Assembly: GCF_009828585.1 (NCBI RefSeq)
Contig: NZ_WSRZ01000028.1
Location: 1-49,281 of the forward strand
Length of the DNA: 49,281 nucleotides
Reading direction: 5' to 3'
DNA from: Shewanella litoralis
Lineage (GTDB): Bacteria; Pseudomonadota; Gammaproteobacteria; Enterobacterales; Shewanellaceae
Below are positions 25,975 through 33,192 of this stretch, in pieces. The notes beneath the pieces were generated by a model, which made no database searches, was not told the origin of the DNA, and worked only from the letters and a program-made list of their open reading frames with translations. Every line of letters starts with the position of its first letter. Position 1 is the first letter of the stretch. The position numbers were made by a program, and so were the translations under genes.

Positions 25975-26532
25975 TTACCCAGTAATGCGTAATTCATCGA
26001 CAACCTTTTTAACGTCGTCGGTATTTTTGGCAATGGTTAAGGCTAAATCACGTTCAGCGTCACTCGATACCGTACCTTCTAAAGTAACTACGCCGTTTTC
26101 AACATCAACATCAATTTCGGTACCTGAGATGTCAGTTGAAAATAATAAGCGAGTTTTCACTACGGTTGCCACTTTTGAGTCAGTTAAAGTATCGGCTAAC
26201 GTTTCGCTGTCATGGTCTTTATCATGATGCGCTTTCATCACGGTTAATTCGTTATTAACCTCGTTAACGCCATCGACACTTTTGACTAATTCGGCAGCCA
26301 ACGCTTTATCAACACTGCTGTTTACTTTACCGGTTAAGGTGACGTTGCCGTCTGTTACGTCGGTATTAATATCAAAAGAGTTAAGGTTAGTGTTTAACAA
26401 TAACGTGGTTTCAGCTTTACCATCAATCCATGCATCTTTTGCATCATCCTGCCAATCTTGAGCTGCGTTTGCAGTGAATGCCATTGAACCAAGAACGATG
26501 CTTGTTAATACTGATAATGTAGTCTTTTTCAT
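25975..26532 (-). CDS. OsmY-like periplasmic protein with two BON domains
   Basis: BON domains bind membranes; OsmY is a periplasmic stress-induced protein. The 185-aa product has a signal peptide cut after ANA (about residue 23), a first BON domain at about 37-98 and a second at about 115-183, each with the pattern VxLxGxVxSxxxxxxA. The ATG at 26532 is chosen because GGAGA precedes it; a longer reading to 26598 would lengthen the signal. A sigma-54-type promoter (TGGCAC with GG-N10-GC) lies 50-65 bases upstream, and a sigma-54 activator is encoded 0.9 kb away. Confidence 0.88.
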   Translation of the reverse strand: MKKTTLSVLTSIVLGSMAFTANAAQDWQDDAKDAWIDGKAETTLLLNTNLNSFDINTDVTDGNVTLTGKVNSSVDKALAAELVKSVDGVNEVNNELTVMKAHHDKDHDSETLADTLTDSKVATVVKTRLLFSTDISGTEIDVDVENGVVTLEGTVSSDAERDLALTIAKNTDDVKKVVDELRITG

Positions 26533-26582
26533 AAAGATATTCTCCATTGTTAGTGTTAATGCTGTATTACACCTTAGATAAT

Positions 26583-26597
26583 GCGCGAACTGTGCCA
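26583..26597 (-). promoter_or_regulatory. Candidate sigma-54 promoter of the BON gene
   Basis: Read on the minus strand, TGGCACA-GTTC-GCGCA keeps a perfect -24 box and the required GG-N10-GC spacing; the two T of the -12 box are replaced. The expected start point would give a leader of about 40 bases. Confidence 0.4.
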
Positions 26598-26720
26598 AGT
26601 TTTTTAAGTTACTGTTTTAAAGTGATTTACTGTTAATTCCCGAGCAAAGCTTATCGATGATAGTGACTTACTTTCGGACTTTTTTACCGACTTGATGTAA
26701 AAATTTCACGGCGATTGGCT

Positions 26721-27206
26721 CTACTCGTTAAGTGGTAAGTTTTTCATGCTGTCGCAACTGATTTGCAGCCATGCAATACCCTCTGCCAATTGTCTGGTAA
26801 CACGTTGGCTATTCGCGCGCTTAGCGGCAAGCTTGAGGCGGCTTAACACATATTGCTCTGCGGCAATCAGCACCTTAATCGCTTTTGTCATGCGGTTTTG
26901 CGCCATGGCTTTTTCTGCCTCTGCATAATAGGGGCTCAATGGCGGCGTTAAATGGCCAATGCTTTCTACTACTCGTGGATAGCGCGGTTCGACTTGCTTA
27001 AAAAGCGCCGTTAAACGGCTTAACATGCCTTTTCTTACCTCTGCCATATGGCCAAATATGCGCTTAATATTGTAATCAATGGCCCCTTTGGTAGCCTGGC
27101 TATAAAATAGTTGTCCCGCCTGGCACAAATCAATCGCTTCATTGATTAACCATAAGTCGCTGCCATCGTGCACTGCCTCATTGGATCGCTTGCTATTCAA
27201 CGTCAT
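26721..27206 (-). CDS. Conserved hypothetical helical protein, 161 aa
   Basis: I do not recognise the family with certainty. The product is predicted to be mostly alpha-helical, with no signal peptide or membrane helix, and a layout that could be a ferritin-like or four-helix bundle (long helices around GAIDYNIKRIFGHMAEVRKGML and KAIKVLIAAEQYVLSRLKLAAKRA). AAGGAG lies just 2 bases from the ATG. It is divergent from the sigma-54 activator gene, with a near-perfect palindrome 15 bases upstream of its start. Confidence 0.65.
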   Translation of the reverse strand: MTLNSKRSNEAVHDGSDLWLINEAIDLCQAGQLFYSQATKGAIDYNIKRIFGHMAEVRKGMLSRLTALFKQVEPRYPRVVESIGHLTPPLSPYYAEAEKAMAQNRMTKAIKVLIAAEQYVLSRLKLAAKRANSQRVTRQLAEGIAWLQISCDSMKNLPLNE

Positions 27207-27220
27207 ATCTCCTTATCACC

Positions 27221-27241
27221 TGTTAATGATTATCGTTAACA
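27221..27241. promoter_or_regulatory. 21-bp near-perfect palindrome between divergent genes
   Basis: TGTTAATGAT and ATCGTTAACA flank a single central T, with one mismatched pair. It sits 15 bases upstream of the 161-aa gene and in the divergent region with the sigma-54 activator gene. It looks like an operator; the binding protein is unknown. Confidence 0.5.
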
Positions 27242-27459
27242 TGTGTGATGACTTGCTAATGAATGTAATATTGAGTCATTATGATCACTTGCATAATTCA
27301 TACACATTGACAAAATTTAATTAAACTGTTGATTTTAAATTGTTATGCTAGCAATACGTTCTCGGGACAAACGCCGAATAGGAAAAAATTACCGCCTTTA
27401 ATTGTCAAATCTACATCACCGATTACAGTGGTTATTAATAGACAGGGAGTAACATCGGC

Positions 27460-28821
27460 ATGGGTCGTCCAGTACTTTTTTATCATTTGCGCCAGCCGCA
27501 AACACAAACTCAACTATTGCAAGTTGCAGCCAGCCAGCATTTTAATAAGATTGCGAGCAGTATCGATCAACCCTGGTTAACACAGCTTGAAGACAATGCT
27601 GTTGATGTCGCGATAATCGAACTCGCCAATCTAAGCCAGCAAGACTATATCGATATCGCCAACAGCGAATTAATGGCAGATATCGAATTTATCTTTTTAA
27701 GCGAAGGTAAGCCTAACCCTAATCTCGATAAGCTTATGGCAACTGGCGCGGGGTATCATTTCCGTCAGCCTTACGACATGACATTGATTGACGACACCTT
27801 AGAAGACTTTGCCCAGGATTTAGTCTCGCAATCAACCAAAAAGCAGCAACCCTTTTCGAGCGAGCTAGACCAATATGGTTTGCTTGTGGGCTCGTCGCGC
27901 GCCATGCATAAACTGTATCGCACCACTCGTAAGGTGGCAGTAACCGAAAGTAATGTGCTTATTATTGGTGAAAGCGGAGCCGGTAAAGAGTTGGTGGCCA
28001 ATACAATTCATTTAGCCAGCACTCGAGTTAACGAGCCTTTTATTGCCATTAACTGCGGCGCATTAAGCCCAGAGTTAGTCGACAGCGAGTTATTTGGTCA
28101 TGTAAAAGGCGCATTTACTGGGGCAAATCGAGACCACTCAGGGGTATTTGAACAAGCTGAAGGTGGCACGTTATTTTTAGATGAAGTCACCGAAATGCCG
28201 CTCGAGCATCAAGTGAAGTTGTTGCGGGTGCTTGAAAATAATGAATATCGTCAAGTGGGCAGCCAAAAGGTTAAAAAGGCCAATGTGCGCATCGTGGCCG
28301 CCACCAACCGCGACCCCGCCAAGGCCATTGAGCAAGGGCAATTTCGCGAGGACTTATACTTTCGCTTAGCCCACTTTCCAATCCGCGTACCGCCATTACG
28401 AGACAGAGGCGACGACATTAGCGGTTTAGCTCAACACTTTTTGGCATATCGTAACTCGGCTGAAAAGCTCAGCAAAACCTTTAGCGACGATGCACTGAGT
28501 TTAATTCAACAACAAAAGTGGCCTGGCAATGTACGCGAGTTAAAGCATGCCATCGAACGCGCTTATATTCTCGCCGACGATATTATTGATGTCAGCCATA
28601 TCAATATTAACCCGCTAGAACCGTCTACCGAGTCAGCGGAAGACGATGTCCAAATCCCCGCAGGCATGCGTTTAGATGAACTTGAAAAAGTCGCCATTTA
28701 TCAAGCACTCGATCAAACCGCCGGCAATAAAAATGACACAGCCAAACAACTCGGCATTAGTGTCAAAACCTTGTACAACAAACTGAGTAAATACCAGGAT
28801 CAAACCAGCTCAGAGGATTAA
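27460..28821 (+). CDS. Sigma-54-dependent transcriptional activator
   Basis: The 453-aa protein activates RNA polymerase carrying sigma-54. The central AAA+ domain (about 147-375) has Walker A GESGAGKE at 170-177, the sigma-54 contact loop GAFTGA at 217-222, and the later segment [19 protein letters not shown] Fis-type helix-turn-helix ends the protein ([21 protein letters not shown]). The N-terminal 140 residues have a receiver-like alternation of strands and helices, but the phosphorylated Asp and Lys are not evident, so it may be a degenerate receiver. There is no partner kinase here. Sigma-54-like promoters lie before the BON and DUF1328 genes, which makes them candidate targets. Confidence 0.92.
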   Translation: MGRPVLFYHLRQPQTQTQLLQVAASQHFNKIASSIDQPWLTQLEDNAVDVAIIELANLSQQDYIDIANSELMADIEFIFLSEGKPNPNLDKLMATGAGYHFRQPYDMTLIDDTLEDFAQDLVSQSTKKQQPFSSELDQYGLLVGSSRAMHKLYRTTRKVAVTESNVLIIGESGAGKELVANTIHLASTRVNEPFIAINCGALSPELVDSELFGHVKGAFTGANRDHSGVFEQAEGGTLFLDEVTEMPLEHQVKLLRVLENNEYRQVGSQKVKKANVRIVAATNRDPAKAIEQGQFREDLYFRLAHFPIRVPPLRDRGDDISGLAQHFLAYRNSAEKLSKTFSDDALSLIQQQKWPGNVRELKHAIERAYILADDIIDVSHININPLEPSTESAEDDVQIPAGMRLDELEKVAIYQALDQTAGNKNDTAKQLGISVKTLYNKLSKYQDQTSSED

Positions 28822-28830
28822 TTGACCCAG

Positions 28831-28904
28831 TCTTCCCGGCAATGCTTTTGAGCCGGGACACACCAATATGGTCATCCCGGCAGTGCTTTTGAGCCGGGAT
28901 CCAG
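28831..28904. repeat. Two REP-like palindromic units
   Basis: Two copies of about 30 bases, each with CCCGGC / GCCGGG arms around a similar loop (AATGCTTTTGA and AGTGCTTTTGA), lie at 28833-28858 and 28873-28904. They follow the activator gene directly. There is no T-run after either hairpin. They look like copies of a dispersed intergenic palindrome. Confidence 0.7.
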
Positions 28905-28915
28905 GTGTTAGCTTT

Positions 28916-28943
28916 GTACTTTTGTACTTTTGTACTTTTGTAC
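28916..28943. repeat. 8-bp microsatellite (GTACTTTT x 3.5)
   Basis: GTAC recurs every 8 bases four times with TTTT between. It fills the gap between the REP-like pair and the first hairpin element. Confidence 0.85.
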
Positions 28944-29236
28944 ATATGGCCTGCGGCCACCAACGTCGTGGCGCTTCGCCCACACCAGACCAAGAGGAAA
29001 CCAACGGCTGTTCCCTCTTGGAACTCCCAGCCGCCACATCAAAATTATCTGAAAAGCGATAATTTCGCGACGTGGTCAAATCCAGCTTTTAACTTCTTTT
29101 GAGTGTTCTTCGGCCTTATTCGAAAATGCTAACGCTTCAGATGGGGCGTCCCTTCCCCTCTAAAGCTAGCTGGCCGTCCATGGCCAGCTCACGTCATTTT
29201 CTTCAACGGCCTCAAGTCCAGAGTTGAATTTGGACT
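28944..29236 (-). repeat. Hairpin-rich element, copy A (inverted relative to copy B)
   Basis: Read on the minus strand, this element begins with a block (29110-29231) nearly identical to 30250-30371 and then carries a less conserved part with the same hairpins as copy B: GCTGGCC/GGCCAGC at 29169-29188, a 12-bp stem at 28990-29021, and a terminal TGGCC-N3-GGCCA hairpin at 28947-28959. It has no convincing coding frame. Homology to copy B is clear in the sequence; the nature of the element (mobile repeat or structured RNA) is not known. Confidence 0.75.
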
Positions 29237-29562
29237 GTTGCAAGCAATATACGTAACTCATTTATGCCCAATTCCTAGTAAGTAAGGTATATCAGGGACG
29301 AGGTAATAATCTATCAATGATGATGGAAGAAGCACTATAAAAACCATCTTAACAGATGTGATCAGAACAGATAATTAGTCGAGAGGTTGTACAAAAAATA
29401 ACTACCGTTAAAAAGCTAATTCCTATAGCATCCTACATTAGATAAAGAATTACCGATTAATATGGGTGTGGTATCGGTCAAGTCCAGCAAGCGATTTATG
29501 CCTTGCAAACTACTCAACGCATAAATACTAAAACGTTTTGTGAACGGAGAACTCAAGGGATA
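29237..29562. other. Non-coding gap between element A and the orphan gene
   Basis: This AT-rich stretch of about 325 bases has no supported gene and no clear hairpin. It presumably holds the promoter of the 165-aa gene. Confidence 0.5.
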
Positions 29563-30060
29563 ATGAAACTTTGGGAATTTATTGGAAATAGCGCAAGCGA
29601 AATAATTGCTCTATCAGCACTTGGCCTAGCAATTTGGCAGGGGGTTTCTACTAGACGCCACAATCGGTTGGCTGTTAAGCCACATTTAGATTTTAGCTCA
29701 AAATATAGTGACGGCGAAACTTTCACTCTTTGGCTTAAAAATGATGGAATTGGCCCTGCAATTGTTAAAAAATACGAACTTTTCTTAGATGGAGTTTTAC
29801 AGCCGAACGAAGGAAGTAAACTCGTAACAGAAACGCTAAAAAAATTGAATACCCCCAGTGTTTCATTTGGTGGAATGGCACTCAATCCGAATAGCTCCCT
29901 AGCTGCGAGTACGAAGCAACAAATACTGCATTACGATATGGAAAATTACTCTAAATCTTTGAGAAAAGATTTTGAGTCAGAATTTAAACGAATTGAAATA
30001 GTTATCAAATATGAATCACTCTATGGTGAAAGATTTACTGCGAAATATCAGTTCACATAA
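29563..30060 (+). CDS. Orphan membrane-anchored protein flanked by inverted hairpin elements
   Basis: I do not recognise this 165-aa protein. It has one N-terminal membrane helix (SEIIALSALGLAIWQG) followed by RRHNRLAVKPHLDF, a short basic stop-transfer region, and a beta-rich soluble domain (FTLWLKNDGIGPAIVKKYELFLDG, then VIKYESLYGERFTAKYQF). The ATG at 29563 follows AAGGGA closely; an upstream ATG at 29503 is possible. It is more AT-rich than its neighbours and lies alone between the two inverted elements, like a cargo gene. Confidence 0.7.
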   Translation: MKLWEFIGNSASEIIALSALGLAIWQGVSTRRHNRLAVKPHLDFSSKYSDGETFTLWLKNDGIGPAIVKKYELFLDGVLQPNEGSKLVTETLKKLNTPSVSFGGMALNPNSSLAASTKQQILHYDMENYSKSLRKDFESEFKRIEIVIKYESLYGERFTAKYQFT

Positions 30061-30249
30061 CAAATAAGGATATACCACTCAAAATTGTGTCCTTATCCCA
30101 AGTAATGTTCAAGCCCTAAATGTGAGACATGATCATTTATTAATTTCATTATATCAACACCTTAATTGTTTACAGTGAGCTTTCATAAAAAATTTATGTC
30201 TTAACTCACTTTTGCCCAAAAATGAGTTGGTCTTAGCTTTTAAACGCCT
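30061..30249. other. Gap between the orphan gene and element B
   Basis: No gene is seen. ATAAGGA and TCCTTAT (about 30065-30096) could form a weak hairpin just after the stop codon; without a T-run it is not a clear terminator. Confidence 0.35.
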
Positions 30250-30582
30250 AAATTCAACTCTGAACTTGAGGTCGTTGAAGAAAATAACGTGAGCTGGCCA
30301 TGGACGGCCAGCTAGCTTTGGAGGGGAAGGGACGCCCCATCTGAAGCGTTAGCATTTCCGAATAAGGCCGAAGCAGGCTAAAAATGCGGCCCAAAGCTGG
30401 ATAATTTTCCGTCGCAATTTTTTCGCTGCTGTTGTTTGGTTAAAAAGCGAAAATGTTGCCGGAACGGCACAGGTGATCCAAGAGGGGATTGCTGTTGATC
30501 CCCTTTTGGCCCGTGCAGGGTGGAACCTTGCGATCTTGATTCAAACGGAGTTTGAAAATTGGTGTGGCCGTAAGGCCATAAA
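30250..30582 (+). repeat. Hairpin-rich element, copy B
   Basis: This element is an inverted copy of 28944-29236. Its first 122 bases are nearly identical to copy A. The rest has diverged in sequence, but the same hairpins recur: GCTGGCC/GGCCAGC at 30293-30312, a 12-bp stem at 30478-30509, and a terminal TGGCC-GTAA-GGCCA hairpin at 30565-30578. The 12-bp stem differs from copy A at paired positions in ways that keep pairing. It lies downstream of the orphan gene on the same strand. Confidence 0.78.
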
Positions 30583-30589
30583 ATGAAGA

Positions 30590-32269
30590 TTACCTCTGTG
30601 GAATCATCACAGACAACGACTTTGGTTTCACCTCAATTAGCATATCGCCTGCCTCAAACAACTCGCCATCAATCACATACTGACACTGAGCATTCGTTGT
30701 TAAATAGACTTTTTTAGCCTGCTGATGATGAATCGCACTATTTTCAGCGTTGTGAGCACGGCTGCCTGTTAAGCCTGCAAACAATAACTCGGTCATACTA
30801 AGTAATTGTTGTGGCGAAGTGTCACTCGCCTCAATCCAGGTGATATCGAGTAAACCATCATTAATAATCGGTTCACCATTACCCTGGGCTAAAACGCTAG
30901 TAAATGGCGCGGCATTGGCAACCACCAAACTGGTGGTGTCGATAGTGTGGGTTTCACCGTCATCTAACTGCATGCGAATCGACCACGATTGATTTTCATC
31001 AATAGCCTCACACAAACCAGTTAAATACGCTAACTGGCCCATGTCGTTTTTGGTCTCACGGTCGGCTTTTTGAATCATTTTATGCTCAAACCCTAAGCCC
31101 ACCAGCAACAACATAATGCTGTCGTTACACATTGCGGTATCAATGCGTTGGTGATGACCTTGAATTAAAATATCTAACGCCTGCGATACGGGTATCAATT
31201 TACTGTTAACCCCAAATAAGGTGTGACTTAATGCATTAGTGGTGCCCATTGGAATAATGCCTAAATAAATATCGCTGTCGACCAACACCGAGGCGACCTC
31301 GTTAACTGTGCCGTCACCGCCGCAGGCAATGATGATATCGGCACCTTTTTCTTTAGCTTGTTCGGCTAATTGCACTGCCGATTTATCTTTGGCGGTGTAG
31401 AGCACATTAAGCTGAAAATAGCGCGATAGGGTTTGTTTAATATAGTCGGCTTCGTCGTGCCACTTACCACCGCCCGATACCGGATTAACAATTAACCAGG
31501 CTTGCTTATGGATATTAATTTGCTGCTGTTGATGCATTTTTTCAACACCCGCTAACTGCCATTTATTTAACCTAGCAGTTTGACGAATATCATTAATGCT
31601 TTTAAGCACGTCGCTAAACTGACGTTGCTTATCGCGGCACACTAAATACGCGGCTAACATTAATACTGAACGGCCTCGGCCTAAGGCACAATGCATTACC
31701 ACATTGTTGCCTTTACGCACCTGAGTGTGTAACCAGTTTACTGCCTGATTGACTTGGGCAATGGTTGGCACGTTATGGTCTAGTACCGGAATATTTAAAT
31801 ACTCAATATTCTCATCCACTAAGGTCCATTCAAGTGCGTCAAACTCGGCGGTAACATCTAAAATAGCGCCGATTTTTTCACGTTTAAGTTGTTCAACGTC
31901 GCTTGGAAACAAGCGACAAGCTAAATACAACTGCTTATCGATTTGTTGAATAGCAGGTACTTTGTCGTGCTTTCTTGCCCACGCGTTATACGCCTGACTG
32001 CCCATTAAAAATGGGATAAAACTCCAGCTGATATACCAGGGAATACTGCCGTCCTGGCTTTTACGAAAAATGCCTGCGCTATTAAACCAATAGGCAGAGC
32101 TGACTAAACCTAATGACAATGCCACCCAGCCAAACACCACTTGCAGCACTGCATAAGGCAATGCGATGCATAAACACAATGCGATGCATAAACACAATGC
32201 GATGCATAAACACAATGCGATAAAAGTACCAAGGGTGTAATAATATTTAATGTGGATTTGGGTCGGCAT
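30590..32269 (-). CDS. Dual-specificity phosphatase / diacylglycerol kinase fusion
   Basis: The 559-aa protein joins three parts: an N-terminal membrane region (two or three helices, residues 10-90), a dual-specificity phosphatase domain with the Cys-X5-Arg loop HCALGRGRS (Cys194, Arg200), and a diacylglycerol-kinase-type lipid kinase domain (VNPVSGGGKW at 261-270, GGDGT at 317-321). It probably acts on membrane lipids or phosphoinositide-like headgroups, but substrates are unknown. The ATG at 32269 follows AGGAGGA. The first helix is partly encoded by an 18-bp tandem array (residues about 18-37, repeated LCIALC). The gene follows the small lipoprotein gene, separated by a terminator. Confidence 0.9.
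   Translation of the reverse strand: MPTQIHIKYYYTLGTFIALCLCIALCLCIALCLCIALPYAVLQVVFGWVALSLGLVSSAYWFNSAGIFRKSQDGSIPWYISWSFIPFLMGSQAYNAWARKHDKVPAIQQIDKQLYLACRLFPSDVEQLKREKIGAILDVTAEFDALEWTLVDENIEYLNIPVLDHNVPTIAQVNQAVNWLHTQVRKGNNVVMHCALGRGRSVLMLAAYLVCRDKQRQFSDVLKSINDIRQTARLNKWQLAGVEKMHQQQQINIHKQAWLIVNPVSGGGKWHDEADYIKQTLSRYFQLNVLYTAKDKSAVQLAEQAKEKGADIIIACGGDGTVNEVASVLVDSDIYLGIIPMGTTNALSHTLFGVNSKLIPVSQALDILIQGHHQRIDTAMCNDSIMLLLVGLGFEHKMIQKADRETKNDMGQLAYLTGLCEAIDENQSWSIRMQLDDGETHTIDTTSLVVANAAPFTSVLAQGNGEPIINDGLLDITWIEASDTSPQQLLSMTELLFAGLTGSRAHNAENSAIHHQQAKKVYLTTNAQCQYVIDGELFEAGDMLIEVKPKSLSVMIPQR
32160..32221. repeat. 18-bp tandem array inside a coding membrane helix
   Basis: Three perfect 18-bp units (AATGCGATGCATAAACAC) plus 8 bases of a fourth lie within the first codons of the phosphatase/kinase gene. 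Each unit adds six residues, so gain or loss keeps the frame and changes the length of the first membrane helix. Confidence 0.95.
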
Positions 32270-32300
32270 AAACTGTCCTCCTGGAGTGAAATAACAAAAG

Positions 32301-32329
32301 CGGCACTCATGCCTAATGCATGAGTGCCG
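32301..32329 (-). terminator. Terminator of the small lipoprotein gene
   Basis: A 12-bp perfect stem (CGGCACTCATGC / GCATGAGTGCCG) with a 5-base loop is followed on the minus strand by CTTTTGTTATTT. It begins 8 bases after the stop codon and lies before the phosphatase/kinase gene. Confidence 0.85.
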
Positions 32330-32337
32330 TAATATTA

Positions 32338-32532
32338 TTAACAGTCAGGATCTTCGGCTTTCATGCCTTCTTTTACATCTTCACAAGCATCCTCAACCGC
32401 ATTACCAGCATCTTGAATCATCTCATCGACCTTCTCACCTGCATTTTCGGCTTTGTTATCTGAACATGCTGACAAACCAGCTGTTAACAACACCATTAAA
32501 CTTGCCATTGTGATTAATTTTAATAATTTCAT
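32338..32532 (-). CDS. Small acidic lipoprotein
   Basis: The 64-aa product has a lipoprotein signal ending at lipobox GLSAC (Cys23). The remaining 41 residues are acidic and helical (EKVDEMIQDAGNAVEDACEDVKEGMKAEDPDC), with further cysteines. No domain is recognised, though such short lipoproteins are common beside envelope-stress genes. An imperfect palindrome (GCTGGT / ACCAGC, 32567-32588) lies upstream and may be regulatory. Confidence 0.75.
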   Translation of the reverse strand: MKLLKLITMASLMVLLTAGLSACSDNKAENAGEKVDEMIQDAGNAVEDACEDVKEGMKAEDPDC

Positions 32533-32566
32533 AATTCATCTCCTTGATGATGGTAAAGACTTAATT

Positions 32567-32588
32567 GCTGGTAAACATTGCAACCAGC
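32567..32588. promoter_or_regulatory. Palindrome upstream of the small lipoprotein gene
   Basis: GCTGGT and ACCAGC are separated by 10 bases, 35 bases before the start codon. It could be an operator; nothing else supports it. Confidence 0.3.
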
Positions 32589-32643
32589 TATATTAAGATA
32601 AGCTTAATTATCAATTTTGCCATGTTTATTATTTAAATGACTT

Positions 32644-32817
32644 TTATCGAGGTGACTTGCCACGCAGTGCATTCGACACTAACGAAATCAGCAACAACAC
32701 CACAAAGATAAAGAAAATAATTTTAGCGATTCCCGCTGCTGCACCTGCAATACCTGTAAATCCCAATAAACCTGCGATAACGGCTATCACTAAAAACATT
32801 AATGTCCAGCCCAACAT
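32644..32817 (-). CDS. DUF1328 (YtjA-like) small membrane protein
   Basis: The 57-aa protein has two hydrophobic helices ([44 protein letters not shown]) and a short basic tail, the pattern of the DUF1328/YtjA family of unknown function. The ATG at 32817 follows AAGGAGG with ideal spacing; longer readings start inside an upstream repeat and are rejected. A sigma-54-type promoter lies about 140 bases upstream. Confidence 0.88.
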   Translation of the reverse strand: MLGWTLMFLVIAVIAGLLGFTGIAGAAAGIAKIIFFIFVVLLLISLVSNALRGKSPR

Positions 32818-32909
32818 AAAAACCTCCTTGGTGTACGGTTTGTCTTCAATGTACTGAATATGAACTAACGATATTCGTACATGCGATGTTTCTGTGTATC
32901 TGTGTTTCG

Positions 32910-32952
32910 TATACTTCTCATCGTTGGTATATTTCTCATCGTTGGTATATTT
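32910..32952. repeat. 18-bp tandem repeat in the DUF1328 leader
   Basis: Two near-perfect 18-bp units (TATATTTCTCATCGTTGG type) and 7 bases of a third lie between the candidate sigma-54 promoter and the DUF1328 start, so they would fall in the untranslated leader. Confidence 0.8.
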
Positions 32953-32958
32953 ACTAAA

Positions 32959-32973
32959 GCCAGCATCGTGCCA
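32959..32973 (-). promoter_or_regulatory. Candidate sigma-54 promoter of the DUF1328 gene
   Basis: Read on the minus strand, TGGCACG-ATGC-TGGCT matches the sigma-54 consensus TGGCACG-N4-TTGCW at all but one key base and has GG-N10-GC spacing. The rest of 32818-33130 contains only repeats and the arsJ terminator. Confidence 0.6.
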
Positions 32974-33132
32974 ACTTCGAAAATAAAGCATAAGCAATTA
33001 ATTAATATAGATTTAATTATTCAGAGTGTAATAGGTACAATCGACGGCATACCACGCGGTGGGAAATTTTTACCGACAATTCGGTAAGAGTTTCAGGCTC
33101 AAAGCCTAATGGGAAACCAACAGATATAAAAA

Positions 33133-33156
33133 AGGGCTGCCAACAATGGCAACCCT
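33133..33156 (-). terminator. Terminator of the arsenate operon
   Basis: On the minus strand AGGGTTGCCA and TGGCAGCCCT form a 10-bp stem with one G-U pair and a 4-base loop, followed by a T-run. It lies 37 bases after the arsJ stop. Confidence 0.85.
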
Positions 33157-33192
33157 ATTTTTTATGATGCTGATTTACGGTTTATCGCATGT

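Noticed and set aside
28831-28904. Terminators after the sigma-54 activator
   Set aside because: The two CCCGGC hairpins have no T-run; their near identity suggests repeats of the REP type instead.
28916-28943. CRISPR array
   Set aside because: The 8-bp repeats have no spacers; the same applies to the 16-bp and 18-bp arrays at 25865, 32160 and 32910. No cas genes are present.
30057-30110. Integron attC site after the orphan gene
   Set aside because: The stop codon is followed by TAACAAATAAGG, which recalls integron cassettes, but the R-type core sites with the needed AAC/GTT pair are not found and no integrase is present.
32295-32320. Sigma-54 promoter upstream of the phosphatase/kinase gene
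   Set aside because: A GG-N10-GC match exists on the minus strand, but it lies within the perfect stem of the terminator and its boxes are poor.
32644-32997. Longer 117-aa form of the DUF1328 protein
   Set aside because: The extra N-terminus is translated from the 18-bp repeats (KYTNDE repeats) and lacks a ribosome site, while an ideal one precedes the internal ATG.
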